NCBI GenBank assembly: GCA_022616275.1
Contig: JAKEFB010000209.1
Span: 25,301-89,300, forward strand
DNA: 64,000 nt
Direction of reading: 5' to 3'
Source: Chloroflexota bacterium
Lineage (GTDB): Bacteria > Chloroflexota > Anaerolineae > Promineifilales > Promineifilaceae
The translations under genes and the position numbers were made by a program. Position 1 is the stretch's first letter; each line of letters begins with the position of its first letter. Positions 24,874-37,606 of the stretch are shown here, piece by piece. The notes under the pieces are model-generated. The model made no database searches, had not been told where the DNA came from, and saw nothing but the letters and a program-made list of their open reading frames with translations.

Positions 24874-25966
24874 ATGGAAGAGTTACTGACACAACTTGAG
24901 GAATTGCAGAGTACGGTGGACCACTTGCGGAGGCGTCTTTGACGTAGACGTCAAGCTGGAAAAGATTGCCGAACTGGAAAAACAGACGATGGCGCCTGAT
25001 TTTTGGCAGGATTCGGCCGCAGCGCAGGAAACGATGCGCCAGTTGACCCGGCTGCGCCGGCAGGTGGCGATCTGGGAGAAAATCGGCGACCAGTTGGCCG
25101 ACGCGCAGGAGCTGGCGGCGTTGGGCGACGATTCTTTGTATGAGGAGCTGGCCCACGAAGTGGAGGCGCTGACTAAAACCGTTCACGAATTGGAGTTCCG
25201 CGCTCTGTTCTCCGGTCCCTACGACGACGAGCCGGCTATTCTGGCTATTCACGCCGGGGCTGGGGGGACAGAGGCCCAGGACTGGGCGCAAATGTTGCAG
25301 CGGATGATTATCCGCTGGGCCGAATCGCGGGGTTTTAAGGTGGAAATCCTGGACCAGAGTCCCGGCGACGAAGCTGGGATTAAGAGCACCTTGATGTCCA
25401 TTGAGGGGGACTACGCTTATGGCTGGCTCAAATCGGAGCGGGGCGTTCACCGGTTGGTTCGGATTTCCCCTTACGACGCCTCCAGCCGCCGCCATACCTC
25501 TTTTGCCAAGGTGGAGGCCTGGCCGGACGTGGCTGAAGAGATTGAGATCGAGATTGACGAAAAGGACCTGAACATTGATCGATTCCGGGCCAGCGGCGCC
25601 GGCGGCCAGCACGTCCAGAAGAACGAGACGGCCGTGCGTATCACCCACCTGCCGACCGGAATCGTCGTTTCCTGCCAGAACCAGCGTTCGCTGACCCAGA
25701 ACCTGGAGGTGGCGATGAAAATCTTGAAGAGCCGGTTGTTTGACCTGGAGCGGCGCAAACAGGAAGCGGAAATGACAGCTTTGAAGGGCGAGGACGTTAA
25801 TGCGGAGTGGGGCAACCAGATTCGTTCGTATGTGCTACACCCTTATAAGATGGTGAAGGATCATCGCACCGATCATGAGACGGGGAATACGCAGGCTGTC
25901 TTGGACGGCCGTTTGGACGACTTCATGGAAGCTTATCTGCGACAGCGTGTTGGCCAGCCAGTCTAA
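24874..25966 (+). CDS. prfB: Peptide chain release factor 2 (programmed +1 frameshift)
   Basis: 363 aa after frameshifting. The zero frame starts at ATG 24874 (MEELLTQLEELQSTVDHL) and stops at the in-frame TGA 24940-24942 after 22 codons; the +1 frame then continues at GAC 24941 with DVDVKLEKIAELEKQTMAPDFW to 25966. RF2 recognises UGA and UAA and triggers peptide release. The GGQ loop is in SGAGGQHVQKNETAVRITHL, and codon recognition lies in the SPGDEAGIKS region. Most bacteria autoregulate RF2 through this frameshift: low RF2 leaves UGA unread and allows the shift. A start within the +1 frame (24896) would give a non-homologous N-terminus and is rejected. Confidence 0.95.
24926..24943 (+). 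promoter_or_regulatory. prfB +1 programmed frameshift site
   Basis: The slippery CTT-TGA-C (24937-24943) is the standard RF2 shift site. The Shine-Dalgarno-like stimulator, normally AGGGGG three bases before CTT, here reads CGGAGG (24928-24933) at the same spacing. The in-frame TGA followed by C is the weak termination context expected. Confidence 0.93.
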
Positions 25967-25980
25967 GGCCGTATTTTTTC

Positions 25981-26085
25981 AGGGGAACAGAGAGATACAC
26001 AGAGTAGGCACGGAGATTCACAGCGAGAACACAAAGAAAATAATCTGCGTCTATCAACGTTAATCTGCGTCCTACCCTGTTCTAG
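25981..26085. repeat. ACACAGAG / TTAATCTGCGTC intergenic repeat
   Basis: The gap after prfB carries degenerate words of the AGAGATACACAGAG and AATCTGCGTCTATCAACGTTAATCTGCGT type, which I know as non-coding dispersed repeats in environmental bacteria. No gene is seen here. Confidence 0.45.
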
Positions 26086-26119
26086 CCTATAGAGGCACTT
26101 TTATCAGGAGGTAAATACG

Positions 26120-27403
26120 ATGGACCAGGATTCAGATAAGAAACCTAATATTCGAGGGATTGCCAGGAAGATTCAGCGGGAGGTGAGGCAGGAGGTTAAC
26201 CGACCGGCTCGCGTGCCTCCCCCACCGAATCGGGCGGCAGCACGCGCCCGGCTGGCCGCTCGCAAGGCAGCGGTCCGGCAGCCGGCTGCCCCCCGGCAAC
26301 CTCAACCCCAACCCCGGCCGGCGGCTCCCCGGCCGGCGGCGTCCCGCCCGGCAGCGGGGCTCACTCCGGAAGTGAAGGCCCAGATTAGTTCCTTGCAACA
26401 ACGGTTTACGTCGCTGGAGGGCCGGTCGCAATTGAGCGACGTGTACGACGCGATTGGCGAGATCGAGCACAAGCTGACCAATCTCCCCCTCGAACTGGAC
26501 GGGCTGCGTGATCGGGGATACGTCCACTCCGGCCAGTTGGAGGACCGGCTGGCGGCCGTAGACGAACAGTGGGATGACATCCGGTCGCGGGTGGAATCTA
26601 CGTTGCAGCAGCAAGTCAACCGGCTGGATGCCGACGTGGATAGCGCCATACGCCTGGTCAACAACGCGGCTACCGGCAACGCCGCGGCCGTATCGGCCGC
26701 CGAACGAGCGGTGAGTGGGCTGGACAGCAAAATCAGCGCGGCCCAGAGGGCCGTCAGCAACCTGTATGATAACCCGAGGAATGAGCTACAGGCGGTTGAG
26801 CAGGCGATTGGCCAATCAAAGTGGATGATCGAACAGCTCGAGGAGTCGCCTGAGATTCAGTTGTATGAGGCCGAGGGACCGATTGTGGCGGTGGAGACGC
26901 AATGGCAGCGCGATGGCAAAGAAGGTCCTGAGGGTGTGCTTTACCTCACCGATCAGAGGGTGCTTTTTGAGCAAAAAGAGGAGATCAAGAAGAAGCTGGG
27001 TCTCTTTAAATCCGAGTCAGAGAAGCTTCACAAACTGCTGCTCGACATTGCCGCCTCGGACATTGAGTCTACTGCGCATAGTGAGGAGGGTGGTTTCCTG
27101 GGGATGGGTAAGGCCGACATCCTGGAGCTGGTTTGCTCCAGCAACGCGCCGGTCTCGCGGGCCAGGTTTCACCTGAAGGGGCAGAACTCTTCGGAGTGGG
27201 CCGCCCTGATTAAACGGGTCCAGAACGGCGACATTGACGCCGACCGGGCCGAGGAATACCTGGAGGCGGTGAGCGAGGCAGAAGCGGCGGCCGGTTCTTT
27301 CCCGGCCCAATGCCCCAACTGTTTTGCGGCCGTGATCCCGCCACCCCGTGGCGTCACCCGGATTAACTGCGAGTTTTGTGGTAGCGTCATTACTGCCGGT
27401 TGA
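26120..27403 (+). CDS. Coiled-coil protein with PH-like domain and C-terminal zinc ribbon
   Basis: 427 aa, function unknown. N-terminal basic and Pro/Ala-rich linker (1-80, runs of PRPAAPRPAASRPAA), then a long heptad region about 85-250 with regularly spaced Leu/Val predicted to be coiled coil, a beta-rich module about 255-375 starting YEAEGPIVAVETQWQ and containing GVLYLTDQRVLFEQ, the look of a bacterial PH/GRAM-like domain, and a C-terminal zinc ribbon CPNC...CEFC (about 399-420). No transmembrane helix. Strong ribosome binding site AGGAGGT nine bases before ATG 26120. It precedes rpoC but is separated by 348 bases with a separate promoter, so cotranscription is unlikely. A role in protein or membrane association is only inference. 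Confidence 0.65.
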   Translation: MDQDSDKKPNIRGIARKIQREVRQEVNRPARVPPPPNRAAARARLAARKAAVRQPAAPRQPQPQPRPAAPRPAASRPAAGLTPEVKAQISSLQQRFTSLEGRSQLSDVYDAIGEIEHKLTNLPLELDGLRDRGYVHSGQLEDRLAAVDEQWDDIRSRVESTLQQQVNRLDADVDSAIRLVNNAATGNAAAVSAAERAVSGLDSKISAAQRAVSNLYDNPRNELQAVEQAIGQSKWMIEQLEESPEIQLYEAEGPIVAVETQWQRDGKEGPEGVLYLTDQRVLFEQKEEIKKKLGLFKSESEKLHKLLLDIAASDIESTAHSEEGGFLGMGKADILELVCSSNAPVSRARFHLKGQNSSEWAALIKRVQNGDIDADRAEEYLEAVSEAEAAAGSFPAQCPNCFAAVIPPPRGVTRINCEFCGSVITAG

Positions 27404-27410
27404 CCCGGCG

Positions 27411-27445
27411 GGGATTGCGGGTGGGAGAACCCCACCCGCAATCCC
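27411..27445 (+). terminator. GC-rich hairpin after the zinc-ribbon protein gene
   Basis: A perfect 15-bp stem (27411-27425 with 27431-27445) starts 7 bases after the stop codon. No T-run follows on the plus strand, so it may only stabilise the transcript end. Confidence 0.55.
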
Positions 27446-27546
27446 GGCGAAAAAACCTGCCCTGGAGACAGAAGCGAGGCCAGCAAAAATTTGCCATTTC
27501 ACGTATTTTGTGATATAGTTTCTAATTCACTTCCAATCTTTTTTCC

Positions 27547-27574
27547 TTGACATATTGACGTTCACCGATAGAAT
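27547..27574 (+). promoter_or_regulatory. Sigma70-type promoter of the rpoC leader
   Basis: A consensus TTGACA (27547-27552), a 16-base spacer and TAGAAT (27569-27574). The predicted transcript starts near 27581, about 170 bases before the rpoC start. Confidence 0.75.
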
Positions 27575-27631
27575 AGAGTCATCAAGAAAGAATCAGGATT
27601 CCTGAATCATTACACTAAGGAAGGGAGAAGC

Positions 27632-27665
27632 AAGAGCGTTGGCAATAGGGCCAAACGCTCTTTTT
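27632..27665 (+). terminator. Intrinsic terminator (attenuator candidate) in the rpoC leader
   Basis: AAGAGCGTT pairs with AACGCTCTT, extended by GGC/GCC around loop AATAGG, and is followed by TTTTT (27661-27665). It lies after the promoter and 87 bases before the rpoC start, so it either attenuates rpoC or ends a short RNA of about 85 nt. A second stem, GGATTTAG with CTAAATCC, follows near 27699-27723. Confidence 0.7.
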
Positions 27666-27751
27666 CCGTGTTTATACACTTTGACCCTTTTGGTAGGATT
27701 TAGTCAGTTTAGCTAAATCCCCATCTGGAGCTTTTTGGGAGGTCACACCTG

Positions 27752-32098
<4,347 letters not shown>

Positions 32099-32124
32099 GC
32101 CGCCAGGCCGGTAGAGGTTGAATG

Positions 32125-32157
32125 AAAAGGGCGACCCGATCATCGGGTCGCCCTTTT
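32125..32157. terminator. rpoC intrinsic terminator
   Basis: A 16-bp perfect stem (AAAAGGGCGACCCGAT and its complement) with a one-base loop and T-run. The A-run on the other arm lets it also end the convergent polyprenyl synthase transcript. Confidence 0.9.
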
Positions 32158-32171
32158 TCATGTTAAGGCAG

Positions 32172-33194
32172 TTAACTCTGGCGATTAAGAAGCCGGGCGG
32201 TGAGCTGGTGGAGGGCGGTGGCGGCCGGTTCCTGGGGAGCGGCGGCGGCCAGGTGGTGGAGGGCGCTCTGGGAGTAGGCGTTTTCCTGGGCCTCGGCAAA
32301 CTCGCGCGCGCCAATGTCGTCCAGCAGGTTGGCAACGCGCTCGACAAAACCGGGGCCGTTGTCGGACTGGATGTATAGCCGGCGTAGCTCCTGGCTTTGG
32401 GCCAGGCCGTGGAGCACAGGCAGGCTCTTTTTGCGGGTGGCAATGTCGGTAGCGGCCGATTTGCCGATCAAACTTTCATCCCCCCAAATGCCCAGGATGT
32501 CGTCTCGCATCTGAAAGGCCAGGCCCAGGTCCCGGCCGAAGACGGCATAATGTTCGACGGTAGCCGGATCGCGGCCGGCGACCAGAGCGCCTAACTCGGC
32601 AGAGAGGGACAGGAGCGCGGCCGTCTTGCCACCAATCATAGCCAGGTATTCGGCCACGGTTACGTCGTGGCGTTGTTCGAAGCGCATGTCGTGGTGCTGG
32701 CCCAGGGTCAGGTGGATACAGGCTTCGTCCAGGCGGCGGGTGGCCTGAACGACGAGCGGCGCGGGCACGCCCCGCTCGGCCAATCGGTTGATAGCCAGGT
32801 GGGCGAAGGCGAACATGGCGTCGCCGGCGTTGATGGCCTGGGCCTCGCCCCAAATGCGCCAGACAGTCGGCCGGCCGCGCCGGGTGGGGCTGGCGTCCTG
32901 GATGTCGTCGTGGATGAGGGTGAAGTTGTGGATCAGCTCCACGGCCGCGGCCGCAGGGAGCGCCTGTGACCAATTCCCACCGGCCGCCTGGCAGGCCAAC
33001 AGGCACAGCAGCGGCCGGACTCCTTTGCCACTGTGGGCGGCCGGGTTCAACTGCTCGTCTACCCAGCCCATCTGGTAGTGCAGCATGCTGTGAAAGGGAT
33101 CGGGTGGCTCCTGGTTGGCATTAAGGGCGGCGCGAAGTTCTTGCTCCGCGGCCGGCAGCATTTCTTCGGCAACTGTTTTTAAAGCGTCAGACAT
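32172..33194 (-). CDS. Polyprenyl (geranylgeranyl-type) diphosphate synthase
   Basis: 340-aa trans-isoprenyl diphosphate synthase, all-helical, condensing IPP with allylic diphosphates. First Asp-rich motif DDIQD (96-100) preceded by NFTLIH, and then RRGRPTVW; second motif RDDILGIWGDE with the upstream KTA pocket residues (GGKTAALLSL). The first motif has no insertion and Phe91 lies five residues before it, a pattern that in this family suggests a C20 (geranylgeranyl) or similar product; this is inference. It is divergent from a terpene-synthase-like gene and 2.3 kb from IPP isomerase 2, so it may supply that locus as well as quinone or carotenoid synthesis. ATG at 33194. Confidence 0.9.
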   Translation of the reverse strand: MSDALKTVAEEMLPAAEQELRAALNANQEPPDPFHSMLHYQMGWVDEQLNPAAHSGKGVRPLLCLLACQAAGGNWSQALPAAAAVELIHNFTLIHDDIQDASPTRRGRPTVWRIWGEAQAINAGDAMFAFAHLAINRLAERGVPAPLVVQATRRLDEACIHLTLGQHHDMRFEQRHDVTVAEYLAMIGGKTAALLSLSAELGALVAGRDPATVEHYAVFGRDLGLAFQMRDDILGIWGDESLIGKSAATDIATRKKSLPVLHGLAQSQELRRLYIQSDNGPGFVERVANLLDDIGAREFAEAQENAYSQSALHHLAAAAPQEPAATALHQLTARLLNRQS

Positions 33195-33357
33195 AATATC
33201 TATTTATCCTTGCAGCAATGTTTGAGCGGTAATTGTACCACTTTTCTCATCGTGCCGGGTAAGGCGCAACTGACGGAAAGTGGATAAGCAATGGACGGTT
33301 TCTGGACGGCCGGGGTTTACAATTTGGAACAAATGCTCACAATATCAATATCATTTT

Positions 33358-33366
33358 TGTTATCCT
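33358..33366 (+). promoter_or_regulatory. Possible extended -10 promoter for the terpene-synthase-like gene
   Basis: TGTTATCCT fits TGn-TATnnT about 46 bases before the ATG at 33412; AACAGGAGAC supplies the ribosome binding site. The rest of the 217-base divergent region shows nothing else. Confidence 0.4.
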
Positions 33367-33411
33367 AACGACAGTGGTGTTAAAAACTTGGGCTAACAGG
33401 AGACAGAGAAA

Positions 33412-35407
33412 ATGTACGAACCAGGACTTTACCGGGTCATCTCTACAGCGGTGGAGTGTATTCGGACCAAGATGGCCGCTGTTGTGCCTTTTATGGCTGA
33501 AAGAGCGCAAGGCTGGATGGCCCAGTTATCGGGAACGGCCCGGCCGGAAGATTACTTTTTGCATCCGGTCGCTTTTCCCATGTTTCTGCTGCCGTGGTGG
33601 GCGGAAAAGACCGTTCAATCAGAACCTACTATCGCTCTGCAGTCTAACCTGGCTTACTCGACGGCTAATGGTTACTACACCATTCGCCTGATTGACAACC
33701 TGATGGATGGTGATGCCAACGCTGACGTGGCTTTATTACCATCCCTTAACTTCTTTCACACCGAATTTCAACGACCCTACCAACTCTACTTCTCGGCCGA
33801 TCACGCTTTCTGGTCGCTTTTCACTCATGTCTGGTTCCGCTCCGGCGAGTCGGCGATGGAGGATGCTGCCCTGACCGACCTGGACGAAAGCCAGTTCCGG
33901 CAGGTGGCGGCGCAAAAGGTGTGTGCAGCCAAGATCCCGGTGGCGGCCATTTGTTATGTCCACGACCGGCCGGAACTGGTCGAGCAGTGGTCACAGCTTA
34001 TAGACCTGCTGGGTTGCTGGCATCAGATGTGGAATGACCTGTTTGACTGGCACAAAGACCTGGCTCACCAGGCGCAGACCTATTTCCTGGCCGAAGCGGG
34101 GCGGCGCAAGGGGCCGGCCGAGTCGGTTGCGGGGGCATTACAGTTACCCGATTGTGCGGGTAATGGCGGCGGCGGGCATTCCCCTGGAACGACCGGTGGT
34201 AGCGGAGAAGGTCCTGGGGGCGATGCTGCTGACAGGGGCGATTCGCCAGCTCTGCCAAGAATGCCAGGAGCGGCTGGCCGCCGGCCGGGCCACGGCCGAA
34301 GAGATAGGCCTGCCGACCTGGGTAGCCTACTTTGACTTATTTGGCGAGGTTATCCAGGAGCTGAGTGGGCTGTTCTCGCTGAAGAAAGCGGCCGGCCAGC
34401 CGGGCCAGCCGGTGCGCAACGCTTTCGCGCCGTACACGAACACGCTGGCCAAGGCGGTTCAAGCGGCCGAGGATTACTTGTTGTCTGACTTAACTTTTCG
34501 CGAAGGTTGGGATACGCAACGCCATACCCTTCTTGACCGGCCGAAGGTGGTGGCCCGGGCCTTTCCAGTAGGGTTGGTTGTAGAGACCTTGTGCGCGAAC
34601 GGGCACGACATGTCTACCCCGGTGGTTGACGTTTTCCGGTGGCTGGCCGAAAGCAATTTTGGCTACTGGGAGGGTTTCTCCATCCAGCCTGATGCTGACT
34701 GCTTGGGCCTGTTGCTACGGCTCTTTCCCTACTCACCCCAGAAGGAATCTCACCACGACTTGCTCCAAAGACCGCTGCGCTGGTTAGCAGCCAATATTCT
34801 CCCTTCCGGTGAAATCCCGGTCTTTTTTCAGCAAGGGCTGGACGGGATTACTCCCGAAACCATTGTTTGGGGTAATAATTGCGTAGCGGTTGAAGTAAAC
34901 GCTTTGTTAGGGTTGATTGCTTACGATTGGGAACAATACCAGCTAATCATTGAAAAATCGGCCCTGAACCTGTTTTCCCGCCTGGTCCGAGATGGGCTGA
35001 GTCCACTTTCTCACTACCCGCCGCCATATGGCTTGTGGGGGGTATTTAACCTGATGGCCCAATTATCAGCCCAACCTATCAGCCCGGCGTTGCAACACCA
35101 GATAGAACAGGCTGGCCATAGGCTCAGGCAGCAGATGGCGCAAGTGGCGCAGGCGTGGCCGGTAACTGCCCAGAATGCGGCTTTTTGTGCCCTGGCCTGC
35201 CTGGGAAGCGCGGCCGAGCCATTGTTTGATCGCCAATGGATTACCCGGCTACTCAAAAGCCAGCGGTATGATGGTGGTTGGGATGACGAAGCTCTCTACC
35301 CAACGGCCGCTCGCGGCGGCCAGGCCCAATGGTACAGCAGCCGGACGGTGACGACGGCCTTTTGCTACCACGCTTTGCAAACGTACCAGCGGCACACAGG
35401 GGTATAA
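33412..35407 (+). pseudogene. Frameshifted two-domain terpene-synthase-like gene
   Basis: Two overlapping frames (33412-34335 and up to 35407) are parts of one protein. Removing one G from the GGGGG run at 34131-34135 joins ...GPAESVAG to HYSYPIVRVMAAAG and gives about 664 aa. The N-terminal half looks like a class I isoprenoid synthase: acidic cluster IDNLMDGD (94-101) and a second metal-type motif NDLFDWHKD (208-216). The C-terminal half resembles a terpene cyclase/prenyltransferase alpha-alpha barrel: PDADC (Asp427, Asp429; compare the DxDD acid motif of class II cyclases) and a QW-like LLKSQRYDGGW near 612-622. The flanking polyprenyl synthase and IPP isomerase 2 support an isoprenoid role. 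Whether the shift is a sequencing error, a real mutation or phase variation cannot be decided here. I cannot name the product. Confidence 0.65.
34131..34135 (+). other. GGGGG homopolymer at the frameshift point
   Basis: Five G residues within GTTGCGGGGGCATTAC. Reading with four restores a continuous, compositionally uniform protein across both frames. The frame change is needed only here. Confidence 0.7.
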
Positions 35408-35506
35408 AAGCTGTGGTACAATCGGCGCAAGAGTTAGAGTTAGAGAAGAGCGCAGGTAGCTAAGAGGCTGGCTTGGGTTTAGAACTTTGGACTGAAGGGT
35501 GAATTG

Positions 35507-35551
35507 GAGATTAGAGATTGGAGATTAGATGAATCTCCAATCTCTAATCTC
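35507..35551. repeat. Perfect 20-bp inverted repeat of the GAGATTAGAGATTGG family
   Basis: Arms 35507-35526 and 35532-35551 pair perfectly around a 5-base loop, in the 136-base gap before the IPP isomerase stop. The first 15 bases of the arm are identical to the arm of the hairpin inside a coding region at 55582-55616. Confidence 0.8.
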
Positions 35552-36620
35552 TGCTCTCCCTGCTATACAGCGGCGTTTGAGCCAGGGCAGCCAGGTCGCT
35601 AGCGCTGCTGCAGAACATGGTGACGCGTAGCTCGTCGGTGATGGCGCCGGCGGTGTCTATGACGGCCTCGACGCCGCCGTTGACGGCCGCCCGGAGGAAA
35701 TCGCCGGCGAAACCGACGAGAGAGGCGCCCAAGGCAAGGCACTTGGCCACGTCTATGCCGTTGCGGATGCCGCCACTGGCGAAGATGGGCAAATGGGGCG
35801 CGCCCCGGCGGCAATATTGGATGGAGACGGCCGTGGGGATGCCCCAGTCAATAAAGGCCCCGGCTACCCGGGCGTGGCGGGCGGTTGGGGCGCGGTGCAT
35901 TTCTACCTGGCTCCAGGAGGTGCCGCCGGCCCCAGCCACGTCAATGGCGGCCACACCGGCCGCGGCTAACTGGCGGGCGGTGTTTTCGGCAAAGCCCCAA
36001 CCGACTTCTTTGGCAATGACCGGCACGGGCAGCCGGCGACAAATTTCCTCGACGCGGGCCAGCAGCCCGGCAAAGTTGCCGTCGCCTTCTGGCTGGACTG
36101 CTTCTTGCAAGGCGTTGAAGTGGAGGATCAGGGCGTCGGCCTGGCACAGGTCCACGGCTCGCTGGCAGTGGGCCAGGCCGTAGCCATAGTTCAGTTGGAC
36201 CGCGCCCAGGTTGGCAAAGAGGAGGATGTCCGGGGCTACGTCGCGCACCTGGTAGGTGTGGGCCAGGCTGGGGTCTTCGATAGCCGCCCGCATGGAGCCC
36301 AGCCCCATGGCTATGCCTGCCTCCTGGGCGGCGGCGGCCAGAGTGCGGTTAATCTGGCGGGCTTCGGCCGTGCCGCCAGTCATGGAAGAGATAAGCAGGG
36401 GAGTATGTAGCCTTTTGCCGAATAGCAATTGAGTAGTATCTACTTCGGCCAGATTTAGTTCCGGCAGGGCCTGGTGCATAAAGAAGTAGTTTTCCAGGCC
36501 GGTGGTGAGCGCTTTGAAGGCCACGTCTTCTTCAACGTTGATGCGAATGTGGTCGGCCTTGCGCCGTTCGTGCAGGCCGGCGGCTGGGGTGGAGGAGTCA
36601 TCTTTGCCTGTCGAATTCAT
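35544..36620 (-). CDS. fni: Isopentenyl-diphosphate delta-isomerase, type 2 (FMN-dependent)
   Basis: 358-aa type 2 IDI, a TIM-barrel flavoenzyme that interconverts IPP and DMAPP using reduced FMN and Mg2+. Motifs: N-terminal [28 protein letters not shown], the [18 protein letters not shown] substrate/metal region, [20 protein letters not shown] and the FMN phosphate loop FASGGIRNG. The length and all motifs match the family. The start ATG at 36620 has no strong upstream site. The 3' end overlaps the right arm of the palindrome at 35507-35551, so the last codons share repeat sequence. It forms an isoprenoid locus with the polyprenyl synthase and the terpene-synthase-like gene. Confidence 0.95.
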   Translation of the reverse strand: MNSTGKDDSSTPAAGLHERRKADHIRINVEEDVAFKALTTGLENYFFMHQALPELNLAEVDTTQLLFGKRLHTPLLISSMTGGTAEARQINRTLAAAAQEAGIAMGLGSMRAAIEDPSLAHTYQVRDVAPDILLFANLGAVQLNYGYGLAHCQRAVDLCQADALILHFNALQEAVQPEGDGNFAGLLARVEEICRRLPVPVIAKEVGWGFAENTARQLAAAGVAAIDVAGAGGTSWSQVEMHRAPTARHARVAGAFIDWGIPTAVSIQYCRRGAPHLPIFASGGIRNGIDVAKCLALGASLVGFAGDFLRAAVNGGVEAVIDTAGAITDELRVTMFCSSASDLAALAQTPLYSRESRD

Positions 36621-36657
36621 TGCTCATTCCTCATTGGTCGCTCCTGATTTGAGTGTC

Positions 36658-36738
36658 AGTAGATCGCATTGAAACGCGGGCATCTTGCCCACCTCTGCGG
36701 ACAGGATGTCCGCGTTCCCAGGGTATTTCGATCTACTG
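36658..36738. repeat. AGTAGATCG...CGATCTACT element with AACGCGGGCAT/ATGTCCGCGTT
   Basis: Outer 10-base arms (CAGTAGATCG at 36658-36667, CGATCTACTG at 36729-36738) enclose a second inverted pair built on AACGCGGGCATCTTGCCC and GGATGTCCGCGTT. A nested palindromic repeat in the 284-base divergent gap upstream of the cytochrome operon. Confidence 0.6.
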
Positions 36739-36795
36739 AGTGTGGATGGGGAGTATACTATGGGCCGGGGGGCAGTCCAAATTCCGTGGCCAAAC

Positions 36796-36820
36796 CCCGT
36801 AGGTTTCCAAAACCTACGGG
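36796..36820. repeat. CCCGTAGGTT/AACCTACGGG hairpin
   Basis: A 10-bp stem around TCCAA, a member of the AAACCCCGCAGGT palindrome family. It is followed by TTTCTCTTTTTT and lies about 85 bases before the cytochrome operon; it could be a terminator or attenuator there. Confidence 0.5.
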
Positions 36821-36904
36821 CTTTCTCTTTTTTGGACGCCGCACGGCTATTTTTTGGACGCCTCCTGGACGGCCATTCCATTAAACTCAGCCCCTGGAGG
36901 TCTG

Positions 36905-37606
36905 ATGAATACCAAGAAGTCGCAATCGCTGCGCAGACGCCAGAATATTGGGCTGGCGGCCGGGTCTCTTTTGAGCCTGGTCGTGGTCGGCCTGTGGTTG
37001 TTGCCGGTCCATACCAGGTGGCGCACGCCAGGGCCGATGAATGTGGGCCACGAAGAGTTGCTGTGCCAGGATTGCCACCAGCCGGCCGAAGGAACTCTGC
37101 GGCAACAACTGCAAGCTAATGCCAGGTATCTATTTGGTTGGCGAGAGACGGCGGCCGCGGTTGGTTCCAGGGACGTTGACAACGTGGCCTGCCTGGCCTG
37201 CCACGACCAGCCTGACGACCGGCATCCCGTTTTTCGTTTCCTGGAGCCACGCTTTGCCGAAGCGCGCGAGGAAATCGCGCCCCAGTTTTGTCTTTCTTGC
37301 CACCTGGAGCATAACGGGGCGCGCGTCACAGTACAGGACGCCGCTTTCTGCATTCATTGTCACCAGGAGACGAAGGTAAAAGACGATCCTATTTCGACGC
37401 CCCACGAGGAACTTATTGCCGCCAGGCGGTGGGAAACGTGCCTGGGCTGCCACGACTTTCATGGCAACCACGTGATGGAAACTCCGGTAGACGTGATAGA
37501 TGCTTTCAGCACCGAAGAGATTATGGCGTATTTTGCCGGTGGGCCTCCGCTTTATTCGAACACGAAAGTCTACGTCGCCCCCAAGGAGGGCCTGACGAAT
37601 GAGTAA
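36905..37606 (+). CDS. Membrane-anchored pentaheme c-type cytochrome
   Basis: 233 aa, first gene of a three-gene overlapping operon. One N-terminal membrane helix (about 14-34) and an extracytoplasmic domain with five CxxCH heme-attachment motifs: CQDCH (54-58), CLACH (96-100), CLSCH (129-133), CIHCH (149-153) and CLGCH (179-183). Additional histidines (His49, His107, His136, His167, His186) could be distal ligands. The general look is that of NapC/cytochrome-c3-like doubled heme pairs, but I do not recognise a named family. I place the start at ATG 36905 (TGGAGG upstream); the longer frame from 36854 lacks a ribosome binding site. The next gene starts 8 bases before this one ends. Likely role: electron relay at the outer face of the membrane. 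Confidence 0.85.
   Translation: MNTKKSQSLRRRQNIGLAAGSLLSLVVVGLWLLPVHTRWRTPGPMNVGHEELLCQDCHQPAEGTLRQQLQANARYLFGWRETAAAVGSRDVDNVACLACHDQPDDRHPVFRFLEPRFAEAREEIAPQFCLSCHLEHNGARVTVQDAAFCIHCHQETKVKDDPISTPHEELIAARRWETCLGCHDFHGNHVMETPVDVIDAFSTEEIMAYFAGGPPLYSNTKVYVAPKEGLTNE

Noticed and set aside
24896-24940. A single-frame RF2 start inside the +1 frame
   Set aside because: It gives a non-homologous N-terminus; the ATG at 24874 with the CTT-TGA-C frameshift site reconstructs normal RF2.
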